Origin: Dehalogenimonas formicexedens
GTDB lineage: Bacteria; Chloroflexota; Dehalococcoidia; Dehalococcoidales; Dehalococcoidaceae
NCBI RefSeq assembly: GCF_001953175.1
Contig: NZ_CP018258.1
Coordinates: 1,764,210-1,828,209, forward strand
DNA: 64,000 nt
Reading direction: 5' to 3'
In this document: positions 7,331-14,310 of the stretch, piece by piece
Layout: each line of letters begins with the position of its first letter
How positions within the stretch are numbered: position 1 is the first letter of the stretch
Notes under the pieces: generated by a model
What the model saw: only the letters and a program-made list of their open reading frames with translations
What the model was told of the DNA's origin: nothing
Database searches by the model: none
Translations under genes and position numbers: made by a program

Positions 7331-9264
7331 AGCAGTTGTCCTACTGCCAGGAGGATAACGACCACAACGGCAAAAACGTACATGACATTGGCGTCAAGGT
7401 CAACGTTGTGGAGCCTGGAAATAAAGGAGGCTATCCGCTTGACGAAAAGGGCCGTCGGCAGGTAGATACGTTCCTCGAAGAACTGCAGGGTATGCACCTC
7501 GCCTGAACCGCCCGAGACTATCGCTTTGTCTTTATCGAAAAACTCGCGCTTACCGGTTTTCCTGGTGCGGAAGATCGGACTGAAGATGGTGATTATCGGT
7601 TCGGAGAACCCGGAGGCGGTGTACTCCATCTTGCTCGTCTGGGTGTGGATGCCGCAGCCCCAGGTTTCGGAGACTCGGGCTTTGGCCTCCGACCGGCGTA
7701 ACGCGAGTACCGCCAACCAAAATACGGCGGCGGCGATGAGGCTGACCGGCAGGACGTTAGGTAATGGCAAGTCCAGACCGATTGCCCTCAATATCTGGTA
7801 GCTGAAAACGCCCAGGATGATACAAGCCGCGGCCAGAATGCCGGGGCCGACAAGCATGGCGCGGGGCGCTTCACGGGCATGCTCCGCTTCGCGCGACCGG
7901 GGCAGGGCCAGGAAGACGGCGCCGAATGCCTTGACGAAACAGGCGGCCGCCAGGGCGCTCATCAAGGCAAAACCGGCCAGGGCGGTGAACAGCAGTACCG
8001 CCGTCAAAGGGCTGGGCACCTGAAAGGCGCCGAGGTAAGCCTGGAAAAGCATCACCTCCGACGCAAAACCGTTGAGCGGAGGTAAAGCCGAAATGGCAGC
8101 CGAGCCGATGAGGAATATCGCCGCCGTAACTGGCATGGTTTTCACCAGACCGCCCATCTCCTCGATGTTCCGGGTATGGGTGGCAGCCACCACCGAGCCC
8201 GCCGTCATGAACAGCAGGCTCTTGAATATGGCGTGGTTCAGGGTATGGAACAACGCGCCGAAAAGCGACAGGTCGGCCAGGGTGTTCAGGCTATAGTGGC
8301 TGAAGATGACCCACAGGCCGAGGCCGATGACGATGATGCCGATATTTTCGATGGAGTGAAAAGCCAGCAATTTCTTGAGGTCATGTTCCTTGAGGGCATA
8401 GATGACGCCCAGAACCGCCGATACGGTGCCGAAGACCAACAACAATGTTCCCCACCACAGGTCAGGCGACAGGACATCGAGGAGGACGCGGATCAAGCCG
8501 TAGATTGCTACCTTGATCATCACCCCGGACATCAGCGCCGAGATGTTGGACGGGGCGGCGGCGTGGGCGAAGGGCAGCCACTTGTGGAAGGGAATGATGC
8601 CAGCCTTGGTGCCAAAGCCGATAAAGAAGGCAATGAAGATTATTCCTGCCGTCGACAGGGTGAGGCCGCCGGCTGACGCGATATCGAAGCTCCCGGTGTA
8701 GCGGTGCAAAAGGAGAGCCCCCAATAAGAGGAATAATGTCGAAAACTGGGTCATCACCAGGTAGTAAATGCCGGCTTTAACGGTCTCCGCCTTCTCCCGG
8801 TCAAACATGACCAGGAACAATGAGGACAGCGACATCAGCTCCCAGAAAAAAATGAACCCGAAGAAGTTGGCCGAAGCCACCACCAGCACCATCGACAAAA
8901 TGAAAACGGACATGGCCGCCACCGACATGTCGCGCCGTGCCTGGCTACCCGTGTGCTCGATGTATTTGAGCGAGTAAATGGCGACACAAGCGGCAACGGA
9001 ACTGACAATCAGGATGAAGAAAGCGGCGAGCCGGTCGAGGTGAAACGCGATCCCGAGTTGCGGTGTGAGCGAATAAATCCGGAAGGTGAGGTCGGAGTCG
9101 TCAGCGAGGATGACAATGGACGCCGCGATCCAGGCAAGGGCGCCGGCCATCACGAGGCCCAAGGCGAAACGGCGCCCGCTGCCCCTTTCCCGGCTCCCGG
9201 TGACCGACGTCAGAGCCGCCAGCACCATCGCCGCCCCACCGCCGAGGAATAGCCCCTCTATCAT
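7327..9264 (-). CDS. hyfB: Hydrogenase-4-like membrane subunit (HyfB/NuoL type)
   Basis: A 645-residue polytopic protein of the NuoL/HyfB family and the first gene of the operon. The core antiporter domain shows GFGTKAGIIPFHKWLPFAHAAAPSNISALMSGVMIK and LLAFHSIENIGIIVIGLGL, with the lysines and glutamates expected for ion transfer, and an early FIFFWELMSLSSLFLV helix containing the conserved glutamate. A hydrophilic stretch near the end (about 520-600, with WGCGIHTQTSKMEYTASGFSEPI) is typical of HyfB. It is preceded by a 90-base leader with a terminator-like hairpin. Confidence 0.88.
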   Translation of the reverse strand: MIEGLFLGGGAAMVLAALTSVTGSRERGSGRRFALGLVMAGALAWIAASIVILADDSDLTFRIYSLTPQLGIAFHLDRLAAFFILIVSSVAACVAIYSLKYIEHTGSQARRDMSVAAMSVFILSMVLVVASANFFGFIFFWELMSLSSLFLVMFDREKAETVKAGIYYLVMTQFSTLFLLLGALLLHRYTGSFDIASAGGLTLSTAGIIFIAFFIGFGTKAGIIPFHKWLPFAHAAAPSNISALMSGVMIKVAIYGLIRVLLDVLSPDLWWGTLLLVFGTVSAVLGVIYALKEHDLKKLLAFHSIENIGIIVIGLGLWVIFSHYSLNTLADLSLFGALFHTLNHAIFKSLLFMTAGSVVAATHTRNIEEMGGLVKTMPVTAAIFLIGSAAISALPPLNGFASEVMLFQAYLGAFQVPSPLTAVLLFTALAGFALMSALAAACFVKAFGAVFLALPRSREAEHAREAPRAMLVGPGILAAACIILGVFSYQILRAIGLDLPLPNVLPVSLIAAAVFWLAVLALRRSEAKARVSETWGCGIHTQTSKMEYTASGFSEPIITIFSPIFRTRKTGKREFFDKDKAIVSGGSGEVHTLQFFEERIYLPTALFVKRIASFISRLHNVDLDANVMYVFAVVVVILLAVGQLL

Positions 9265-9312
9265 TTTGTTTTAATGTCCGTGCGACGCCGCGCCGGTTCC
9301 GGTGAAAAGTAA

Positions 9313-9336
9313 AAGGAAGCCCCCTTGGACTTCCTT
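9313..9336 (-). promoter_or_regulatory. Terminator-like hairpin in the hyf operon leader (possible attenuator)
   Basis: In the minus-strand transcript AAGGAAG, a 10-base loop and CTTCCTT are followed by TTACTTTT. It lies between the promoter (9365-9393) and the hyfB-like start at 9264. A short stem plus U-rich tail in a 5' leader suggests transcription attenuation, but could also be a simple leader stem. Confidence 0.45.
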
Positions 9337-9364
9337 GCGCGTCGTCTTGTGTTGATGGTTGATT

Positions 9365-9393
9365 ATTCTAGGCATCCGCTACTGAGGTGTCAA
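9365..9393 (-). promoter_or_regulatory. Sigma-70-type promoter of the Hyf-like operon
   Basis: On the minus strand a perfect TTGACA (9393-9388) is separated by 17 bases from TAGAAT (9370-9365). Predicted transcription start is near 9358, about 94 bases before the hyfB-like ATG. Confidence 0.7.
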
Positions 9394-9472
9394 GGGAAAA
9401 ATCATTCGACAAGAGCCGCCTCAGGGTGCGGTATTCCTGTGTAATCGACGGGAAATGGTATATTATCCGGAA

Positions 9473-9787
9473 ATGTCAAAAAAGACGCGGCCCGGAATTC
9501 CCGGCGGTAAATCACCCGGCAATCCCGGCTATCCCGACGCCGTACCGAGCCTCGATCTCCACGGACTCACCGTGGTTGAAGCGCTGCCGGAAGTAGATGA
9601 ATTCCTGCATTCATCGTTCCGGGCGGGATATTTCAGGGTGAGAGTCATCCACGGCAAAGGCACCGGCGTCCTCAAGCTCGAGGTCGCCCGCTATCTCGCC
9701 ACCCATCCGCTCGTCCTGCGCTACCAGTCTTCCGACTCCTACCACGGCGGCTCGGGCGCCACCGAAGTCGACATCACCAACCGATGA
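9473..9787 (+). CDS. Smr domain protein
   Basis: A 104-residue protein whose C-terminal 75 residues are a Smr domain: LDLHGLTVVEAL with the signature DLHG, then RVRVIHGKGTG and a closing terminus after a GGSGATEV strand. Smr domains in MutS2 and stand-alone proteins bind or nick nucleic acids; which substrate is used here is unknown. The N-terminal 30 residues are proline/glycine-rich. I prefer the ATG at 9473 to one at 9455: a TATATT-like box with TGG just before it (9458-9463) leaves almost no leader, so the mRNA could be leaderless. Confidence 0.85.
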   Translation: MSKKTRPGIPGGKSPGNPGYPDAVPSLDLHGLTVVEALPEVDEFLHSSFRAGYFRVRVIHGKGTGVLKLEVARYLATHPLVLRYQSSDSYHGGSGATEVDITNR

Positions 9788-9820
9788 AAAAGGGGATGCT
9801 CTACGCATCCCCTTTTTTCT
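9787..9820. terminator. Bidirectional rho-independent terminator between smr and GH3-like gene
   Basis: GGGGATGC (9792-9799) and GCATCCCC (9805-9812) form an 8-bp stem with a 5-base loop, flanked by five A on the left and six T on the right. It serves the convergent genes on both strands. Confidence 0.85.
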
Positions 9821-9842
9821 TTATCGCCTTTCCGGGCAGAGC

Positions 9843-11480
9843 CTAAACAGCGGCCGTAACGGGTTCTGTTTCCGCGACCCTGACGCGGCCGGCGATCGAG
9901 GTCAGGAATTCAACGATCGTATCGGAGGGATTGATGTGCGGCGGTTTCAAATGCGCCAGTTCAGCGCCGCCGGCCTGCTGCTTCATTTTGTACAATTTGA
10001 AAGCCCCGTGCGGCAGTACAGTGGCGTCAATGGGTTGAAGGCCGGTGAACTCTTCCAGTTCGGCGTACGGGGTATCGAGTTTCTTGAGTTCCGAGTGTAT
10101 GGCCGACGCTACTTCCTGCGCCGTCCTGGTTTCATGGCGTTTCAATTCAACGTAAACATGAAGCTCAGGCTTGTCACCCACGACCTCCTTGCGGGCGGTC
10201 CAGTCTTCATACTCTATTCCGGAGTTTTCAAGCGCCTGCCAGATAACCTTTTCGGAAAGCCTGGTGAAGCCCGCGATATCTATCTGGTCGTCCAGCCTGG
10301 TCAGGAACCTCATTTGCGGGATGTCGATATCAAGCTTGTCGTTCCGCAGCGCGGTGATCTCTACCAGGTGACCCAGGCGGTACCGGACAAAGGCGCCTCC
10401 GTGTAGATTGGTGATCACCAACTCATACTTACCGGGCTTGAGTTCATCCATCAGGAAAGTCTCAGGCTGATAGGTTGGATCCTGCCAGCACTTAACGGCT
10501 TCGGCTTCAGGGATGAATTCAAAAAAGTTCATATGGGGTACGAAAGTCATGCCTTCGTGATCCCAGGTCTGCATGGCGATGATGGGAGCCTCGGTGCATC
10601 CGTGGAAATCAAGGGGGTACTGGCCCCACATATCTTTAATCTTATCGCGGAAGACGTCGCCATCGATGCCGTAGGTGATCAGCCCCTTAAGCTTCCAGAG
10701 ATCCTTGGGCAGCATCTGGCGTCCTGCCAGTTTGGAGACCACCTTGCCTTTTATCAGCCGCGCCAATGTCCTGGGCTGTTTCACCAGTTTCTTGATATCC
10801 ACGGAACCGCCGCTGTGCTTGAACCTCTCACCGATGGCGTAGGCGACGCTGGACATGGACAGAACCCAATCCATGCCGTGGTCCAGCCCCATCTTGAACC
10901 CGGTGTTTATCCGGTCTTCGAACGAAACCTGCTCGGCTTCCGAAACAGGAGGCAGGAAATCGAACATCTCGTGGGGGAAAACGCGGGTCATCGTGCCGGT
11001 AGCGTAGGGCGGCGGGGCCATCCCGTAAAGGACGCGGTCACCGGGGCGGATCTTGATGTCATATCTCTTGGTCGCCGCGGAGAAGAAGGACAGCGCGAAC
11101 ACCAGGGCTTCGGTCTCGTCAAGCATCCTGGCGGTCACCGGCGCCCAGCGGTAGGAATACTCAGCGCTCTTGCCGGAAGTATACTGCCACAGGATAGGCT
11201 TGCGCGGCAGAACTTCCCAGCGCCGTTTCAGGAGGTAAGGGGCGTAGTCCTCGTAGCTGGTCAACGGCACCATCCTTCGGAATTCTTCAACGCTGGTCGG
11301 GTTGGCACCCTTCAGGATGCCTTTGCCGAGCTGGCAATTTTTCAGTAGTTCCAGTTGCTCCATGAGCAACCTCTTCTGGATACCCATGAACTCCGGGAGC
11401 GAAAGGTCGATGAAGCCGCAGCAGCGGTCCCACATTTCATCGTATTTACCCTGGCGGAATAACTCAGATAGCTGGCTCAC
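9843..11480 (-). CDS. GH3 auxin-responsive promoter family protein
   Basis: A 545-residue protein of the GH3 family, members of the adenylate-forming superfamily that make acyl-adenylates and in plants conjugate them to amino acids. Visible landmarks: KRLLMEQLELLKNCQLGKG, a LWQYTSGKSAEYSYRWAPVT nucleotide-binding region, ITYGIDGDVFR, the FHGCTEAPIIAMQTW core and YELVITNLHGGAFVRYRLGHLVEI. Bacterial GH3 proteins have no settled substrate. It converges on smr with a shared terminator and lies three bases downstream of the methyltransferase gene, so the pair is probably co-transcribed and could act on one small lipophilic acid; that link is inference. Confidence 0.85.
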   Translation of the reverse strand: MSQLSELFRQGKYDEMWDRCCGFIDLSLPEFMGIQKRLLMEQLELLKNCQLGKGILKGANPTSVEEFRRMVPLTSYEDYAPYLLKRRWEVLPRKPILWQYTSGKSAEYSYRWAPVTARMLDETEALVFALSFFSAATKRYDIKIRPGDRVLYGMAPPPYATGTMTRVFPHEMFDFLPPVSEAEQVSFEDRINTGFKMGLDHGMDWVLSMSSVAYAIGERFKHSGGSVDIKKLVKQPRTLARLIKGKVVSKLAGRQMLPKDLWKLKGLITYGIDGDVFRDKIKDMWGQYPLDFHGCTEAPIIAMQTWDHEGMTFVPHMNFFEFIPEAEAVKCWQDPTYQPETFLMDELKPGKYELVITNLHGGAFVRYRLGHLVEITALRNDKLDIDIPQMRFLTRLDDQIDIAGFTRLSEKVIWQALENSGIEYEDWTARKEVVGDKPELHVYVELKRHETRTAQEVASAIHSELKKLDTPYAELEEFTGLQPIDATVLPHGAFKLYKMKQQAGGAELAHLKPPHINPSDTIVEFLTSIAGRVRVAETEPVTAAV

Positions 11481-11482
11481 GT

Positions 11483-12082
11483 TTAGACCTCCGGTACCTT
11501 ATTTTGTTTCAATCCTTCGATGAAGGCGGTAACACTTTTTTGATTGGGCAGCAACATCGGGGTCGTCTTCCGATATTCCGAATATCCGGAAAACATCCGC
11601 GGGAAGATTTTCCGATCCTGAAGATAAACAAGGACCAGGGACAGGATTGTCCAGGCTAGACCGGCCTGGAATGCCAGGACCGACCGGGAACCGATTACCA
11701 GCCCGGCCATCGAAAGGGCGAAAAAAAGAAGCCAGGGATGGCGGACAAGGGCGTAGATTCCCCTGGTCACCAATTGCCCGCTGGTTCCCGATTTGATATA
11801 GGTGTCGCCCGCCGGAAGAGCAAAGTAGAGTGAATAGGCCATAAGCGAGATCGAGACCATAAAAACGATCCAGCCTGCCATCGACATCCAACCGGAAAGG
11901 CCGAATTTAACGCCGGTCACGGCGACCATTACCAAAGAGATGGCAATGAGGGCGGTGCCGCAAAAAGAAAGGATCGGTTTCAGGAAGGGCATTTTTTTCA
12001 TGGACGCCAAGTCCAGGAGGTGCATCAGGAGGAACCCGGCGGAGCCCATTAGAATGTATTTCATAGTATTTTCGGGAAACAC
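11483..12082 (-). CDS. ICMT/PEMT-like membrane methyltransferase
   Basis: A 199-residue integral membrane protein with about five to six helices. The C-terminal half has the isoprenylcysteine/phospholipid methyltransferase pattern: GIYALVRHPWLLFF (R-HP motif for SAM binding), then LVYLQDRKIFPRMFSGYSEYRKTTPMLLP. Such enzymes methylate lipophilic substrates at the membrane. Two starts are possible, GTG at 12082 or ATG at 12064; the shorter begins MKYILMGSAGF and fits better with membrane insertion. Its promoter carries a perfect palindrome between -35 and -10 (see 12120-12138). Confidence 0.8.
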   Translation of the reverse strand: MFPENTMKYILMGSAGFLLMHLLDLASMKKMPFLKPILSFCGTALIAISLVMVAVTGVKFGLSGWMSMAGWIVFMVSISLMAYSLYFALPAGDTYIKSGTSGQLVTRGIYALVRHPWLLFFALSMAGLVIGSRSVLAFQAGLAWTILSLVLVYLQDRKIFPRMFSGYSEYRKTTPMLLPNQKSVTAFIEGLKQNKVPEV

Positions 12083-12110
12083 TATGACATTCGTACGGGG
12101 CGATTGGAAG

Positions 12111-12144
12111 GTATTAAGTACTAGAACAATGTTCTAGTCAAAGC
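12111..12144 (-). promoter_or_regulatory. Promoter with palindromic operator for the methyltransferase-GH3 pair
   Basis: On the minus strand TTGACT is followed after about 17-19 bases by a TTAATA/TAATAC-like -10. The spacer is almost filled by the perfect palindrome ACTAGAAC-AAT-GTTCTAGT (12120-12138). A dyad in this place is typical of an operator. The neighbouring AGTACTAG (12117-12124) recurs upstream of the small winged-helix gene. Confidence 0.6.
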
Positions 12145-12156
12145 TAGGTCACGAAT

Positions 12157-12184
12157 AAAAAAATTCCCCCGGAATCCGGGGGAA
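12157..12184 (-). terminator. Rho-independent terminator after the RHH gene
   Basis: A 9-bp perfect stem TTCCCCCGG/CCGGGGGAA (12164-12172 and 12176-12184) with a 3-base loop, followed on the minus strand by seven T (12163-12157). Confidence 0.85.
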
Positions 12185-12225
12185 GCAGGGGGCGCGGCGC
12201 TTATTTTCTATTTTCTTCGGTTTTG

Positions 12226-12648
12226 CTATTTCCACTTGATCTTGACTTCCCGGCCTTCTTCCGGGATGTCCTTGTTGGCTTCTTTATCAAGACCGGCCAT
12301 CTTGCTGGTGATCTCTTTCAGGTCGATGGGACCATCCTTGCCAAGCTCAAGCCCGTACCCGATGAAAAAATCAACGAAGCTCTTGAGGAGCTTCTTGGTA
12401 TCTTCCTGGAAGCCGGCCATCTCGTCCTTGAGGGCATACTTGTAGCTCTCCTTGTTGAGCATCTTGGCGACATCGGCTTTTACGGCTTCGAGATCTTCTT
12501 TGGTGACGACACCGGCAGGAGAGGGAGTGCCCTTCAGGTGGCTTTCGATCAGGAAATCGATGAACTCAGCCTGAGAGATGTCCCCCCGGTTATCATCGAT
12601 TTTCTTGACCAGTTCGGCTGGCAAGATGAGCATGCGTTTTTCGGTCAT
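12226..12648 (-). CDS. Ribbon-helix-helix-like small protein with helical tail
   Basis: A 140-residue protein. The first 40 residues (KRMLILPAELVKKIDDNRGDISQAEFIDFLIES) look like a ribbon-helix-helix DNA-binding unit: a beta-strand followed by two helices in which substrates of the CopG type bind as dimers. The remaining 90 residues are helical and charged, with a FVDFFIGYGLELGKDG segment that I do not recognise. One base separates it from the winged-helix gene upstream, so the two regulators are made together. Target genes unknown; the nearby methyltransferase promoter is a candidate. Confidence 0.65.
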   Translation of the reverse strand: MTEKRMLILPAELVKKIDDNRGDISQAEFIDFLIESHLKGTPSPAGVVTKEDLEAVKADVAKMLNKESYKYALKDEMAGFQEDTKKLLKSFVDFFIGYGLELGKDGPIDLKEITSKMAGLDKEANKDIPEEGREVKIKWK

Positions 12649-12649
12649 A

Positions 12650-12943
12650 TCAGGCTCCTGTCTGGGGCGTCTCTTCGCCGTCGTCTTTGAGATTGAGGGT
12701 GTCGAGGATCTCGTCGATGTTGCGCAAAAGACTAAGCCCCTTCTTGGTTACCCGATAGGCGACCGAAGGATTGCCCAGCTTTACTCTGTCGATCAGTTCC
12801 CGCTCGACCATGAAGTTAAGGTACTTCTGAAGCTGAAAATAGCTCATGTTGACGGAGTACATGATCTCCGTCTTGCCTGCTTCGCCCAAGCGTAGCATAT
12901 CGGCAATTATTTCGATACTCGACCGTCGGCGGTCTAATCTCAT
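12650..12943 (-). CDS. Archaeal-type winged-helix regulator
   Basis: A 97-residue winged-helix protein: RRRSSIEIIADML, a GKTEIMYSVNMSYFQLQKYL recognition-helix region, MVERELID, a YRVTKKGLSLL wing, then an acidic tail. This RRxxxEI...KTxIMYxxNMSYxQLxKYL pattern is characteristic of small archaeal winged-helix regulators, so archaeal ancestry is plausible. It probably binds DNA as a dimer and may control itself: AGTACTAG lies upstream at about 12987-12994 within a TAGTA...TACTA dyad overlapping a TATAAT. Product level and ligand unknown. Confidence 0.75.
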   Translation of the reverse strand: MRLDRRRSSIEIIADMLRLGEAGKTEIMYSVNMSYFQLQKYLNFMVERELIDRVKLGNPSVAYRVTKKGLSLLRNIDEILDTLNLKDDGEETPQTGA

Positions 12944-13066
12944 TCGTACTTCCAGAGAACCAAAGTTCTGTCCGTATCCAGATTAACTAGTACTATTATA
13001 CTACCCAAGTCAAGGGCTGAGGGTGTATGATATGCCCAACGCTGAAAGCCCCTTCAGGAGCCGCGA

Positions 13067-14164
13067 ATGAAAGCTGACGAACTACTCCGGGCGATGGTCA
13101 AGGTCGGAGCTTCCGACATGCACCTGAAAGTACCCAATCCCCCCGTTTTCAGGATCGACGGTATCCTAAAAAGACAGCCCCAATACCCCTGCATCAACGC
13201 CGCCGACATGGAGCGCCTGATGAGGGAAATGACCACACCTCAACAGCAGGAGACTTTTTACGCCACCAAGGAACTGGATTTCGCAATCTCCGTTCCCGAC
13301 GTCTCCAGATTCAGAGTCAACATACTCTTTCAACGCGGCACCATCTCCATTGCCGTTCGCATGGTGCCCTTTCAGATCATGACCATCGACATGCTGAACC
13401 AGCCGACGATATTCAAGAGCCTGATCATGAAACCCAGGGGACTGATTCTGGTCACCGGGCCGACCGGTTCCGGGAAATCGACGTCCATGGCCGCCATGCT
13501 GCAGCACCTCAACGAAAACAGAAACTCAAGCGTCATCACCATCGAAGATCCCATCGAGTACGTCTTTCAGGACAACAAGTGCATCATCGCCCAACGCGAA
13601 CTGGGCGGAGACACCAACTCCTACCCCATTGCGCTGCGCCACGCCCTGCGCCATGACCCTGACGTAATTGTTGTCGGTGAGATCCGGGATGTCGAAAGCC
13701 TGACCACGGCCATCGCCGCCGCCGAAACCGGGCACCTGGTACTGGGCACGCTCCATACGATCAATGCCGTCCAGACGGTCGACCGCGTCATCGACATGTA
13801 TCCGCCGGGCCAGCAGCACCAGATACGGCTTCAGCTGTCCCAGGTATTGGAAGCCATTATTTCCCAAACGCTGGTAATCCGGGCCAATGGCCGCGGGCGC
13901 GTCGGCGTTTACGAGATTCTGCTGGCGACGACCGCCGTCCGGAACCTTGTTCGCGAGGGAAAGACTTTCGAACTTCAGTCGATCATGCAACTCAACCGGC
14001 AAATGGGCATGCAGACCCTTGACCAGCACCTGGCCGAACTCGCGGCCAACGGCATCATCGCCAAAGAAGAAGCCTTGATGAAGAGCGATAGCCCCGAACG
14101 GCTGGAGCGTTTGATCGAGGAAGCTAAACGCAACGTCAAAGGCCCGGATCCCTTTAAACGCTGA
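13067..14164 (+). CDS. pilT: Type IV pilus retraction-type ATPase PilT
   Basis: A 365-residue PilT-family hexameric ATPase. The N-terminal PAS-like domain begins ELLRAMVKVGASDMHLKV. Walker A is GPTGSGKST (131-139); an Asp box (ITIEDPIEYVF), Walker B (DPDVIVVGEIRD), and a His box (TGHLVLGTLHT) follow. The C-terminal AVRNLVREGK is the AIRNLIRE-type motif needed for retraction in PilT. Length agrees with the family. No pilin, PilB or PilC gene is nearby, so it is an orphan in this window. It starts at an ATG with AGGAG seven bases upstream, and precedes a c-di-GMP enzyme on the same strand. Confidence 0.9.
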   Translation: MKADELLRAMVKVGASDMHLKVPNPPVFRIDGILKRQPQYPCINAADMERLMREMTTPQQQETFYATKELDFAISVPDVSRFRVNILFQRGTISIAVRMVPFQIMTIDMLNQPTIFKSLIMKPRGLILVTGPTGSGKSTSMAAMLQHLNENRNSSVITIEDPIEYVFQDNKCIIAQRELGGDTNSYPIALRHALRHDPDVIVVGEIRDVESLTTAIAAAETGHLVLGTLHTINAVQTVDRVIDMYPPGQQHQIRLQLSQVLEAIISQTLVIRANGRGRVGVYEILLATTAVRNLVREGKTFELQSIMQLNRQMGMQTLDQHLAELAANGIIAKEEALMKSDSPERLERLIEEAKRNVKGPDPFKR

Positions 14165-14310
14165 TTAGATTTTCCCGGGTAGTACATCTCAAGTTCGGTC
14201 GACTATGCGTGACTTTTAGACGAAGGGCTCACGTTTGGTGGCCGTTGACTTCTCGCTTCAGAATGGACATAATGTGCCATCGAATTCTTATACTCGGGGG
14301 ATGGTGATTT

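Noticed and set aside
10533-11348. 271-codon frame antisense to the GH3-like gene
   Set aside because: No family, biased composition; the minus-strand GH3 protein is clear.
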